From Cellulomonas hominis (GTDB lineage: Bacteria > Actinomycetota > Actinomycetes > Actinomycetales > Cellulomonadaceae), in the NCBI RefSeq assembly GCF_014201095.1, contig NZ_JACHDN010000001.1, positions 2,728,001 to 2,792,000 on the forward strand: DNA of 64,000 bases, given 5' to 3'. Of the stretch, positions 63,422-64,000 are shown in pieces. Position numbers and translations under genes: made by a program. The first letter of the stretch is position 1. Each line of letters begins with the position of its first letter. Below the pieces are notes generated by a model, which saw nothing but the letters and a program-made list of their open reading frames with translations, did not search any database and was not told the origin of the DNA.

Positions 63422-63462
63422 GGTCGAGAACTACCGGCTGAAGTCCGATATTCCCGATCAGT

Positions 63463-63999
63463 TCAGGGGCTCGGGCAGGAGCGCAGCGCGGTGCCGGGGA
63501 AGTCGGGGACGGGGCGCGCGTCGGCCTCAGCCGCCGTCGCCGCGATGCCGTTGCGCTGGATGTCCTCGATGAGCCAGTCCATCTCGGCGATCTCGCGCTG
63601 CTGGGCCTCGATGATCTCGACGGCGAGCTCGCACACCCGCACGTCCTCGATCTGCGCGCGCTCGGAGCGGGTGATCGCGAGGGAGTGGTGGGGGATCATC
63701 GCGCGCATGAAGGCGGTGTCACCCACCGTGACCTGGCTGCGGTCGAGGGCTACGCCGCCGGCGAGAAGCAAGACGCTGACGACGACAACGGCGATGTTCG
63801 CCTTGGCGTTCTTGTACATGTTCAGCATCCAGCCGAGCATGATCAGGCCCATCGTGCCGCCCATGGTGATGGCCATGAAGACGCGGCTCTGGCTGAAGCG
63901 CACGTGGCTCCACTCCCACGAGCCGACGAACATGACCCAGTACATGACCACCATGGCCGTGAGGATCATGGCCGCGAATCGGAGGTACATGCCTTTCAT
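63463..63999 (-). CDS. DUF305 domain membrane protein
   Basis: 178 residues. Three membrane segments (about 5-25, 38-58, 68-86) precede a DUF305 helical domain carrying M-I-P-H-H-S near residue 105 and E-I-I-E-A-Q-Q-R-E-I-A-E-M-D-W-L-I. DUF305 is a ferritin-like four-helix fold; membrane-linked versions are common in metal-resistance clusters, often with copper. The start at 63999 touches the window edge, so its ribosome-binding site is unseen; a Met at 63990 is an alternative. Together with the CsoR-like operator this suggests a metal-response segment. Confidence 0.82.
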   Translation of the reverse strand: MKGMYLRFAAMILTAMVVMYWVMFVGSWEWSHVRFSQSRVFMAITMGGTMGLIMLGWMLNMYKNAKANIAVVVVSVLLLAGGVALDRSQVTVGDTAFMRAMIPHHSLAITRSERAQIEDVRVCELAVEIIEAQQREIAEMDWLIEDIQRNGIAATAAEADARPVPDFPGTALRSCPSP

Positions 64000-64000
64000 C

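Overview
The window is 64 kb of very GC-rich DNA with strong G/C third-position bias, many GTG starts and genes packed head to tail. The gene set (AdnAB helicase-nuclease, WhiB7 with an AT-hook, mycoredoxin, UvrD2 with HRDC, DUF3107, a DUF2342 metalloprotease, UPF0182) marks it as an actinobacterial chromosome. I infer Micrococcales, probably Cellulomonas or a close relative; no marker here fixes the genus.

Layout. 1-4984: the tail of a DUF3017-like gene, an aquaporin, NADP isocitrate dehydrogenase (icd), a ROK regulator and a sugar-type ABC ATPase. 4985-8846: one-carbon metabolism, with purU and a ZTP-type riboswitch ahead of glyA-folD. 8969-12374: a minus-strand group of aminotransferase, NCS1 permease and cysteine hydrolase. 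12480-23457: transport and regulation, comprising an APH-fold kinase, a DrrAB-type exporter divergent from a coiled-coil TetR regulator, xthA, a membrane protein, an MFS exporter divergent from an ArsR-type regulator, and a MacAB-like adaptor/ATPase/permease operon. 23641-27026: a deoR-galT-galK operon. 27205-35244: Mrp, DUF1003, a PRC/MgtE-N/CBS protein, a general-stress protein, a peptidase of the aminopeptidase P family, a PHP phosphoesterase, MarC and an MpaB-like oxygenase. 35252-38872: dispersed repeats, a terminator, a DEAD-box helicase with a long leader and an MFS transporter.

38974-62199 is a conserved actinobacterial neighbourhood. It runs ferritin-like protein, DUF3107, TetR, adnA-adnB, phosphotransferase, nudC, mycoredoxin, uvrD2, whiB7, ThiF-like protein, DUF5679, zinc peptidase, DUF2342, PDZ-S16 protein, PPA1309-like protein, UPF0182. 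Much of this order matches Mycobacterium tuberculosis Rv3193c-Rv3208A as I recall it. Its theme is DNA repair, redox/NAD(H) quality control and antibiotic-stress regulation. A small, AT-richer gene for a secreted protein (55146-55682) sits inside this block and looks foreign. whiB7 is preceded by a complete attenuation leader: AT-rich promoter, 66-codon uORF, and a rho-independent terminator with a T-tract.

62345-64000: an initiator tRNA gene and terminator are followed by AT-richer DNA with an unrecognised gene, a CsoR-like palindrome and a DUF305 membrane protein. This looks like the edge of an island carrying metal-related functions, possibly integrated at the tRNA.

At least eleven genes have a TANNNT -10 hexamer placed 6-7 nt before the start codon, so leaderless transcription appears common. 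Stop/start overlaps (GTGA or ATGA) couple most operons. I found no transposase, CRISPR array, rRNA or intact prophage.
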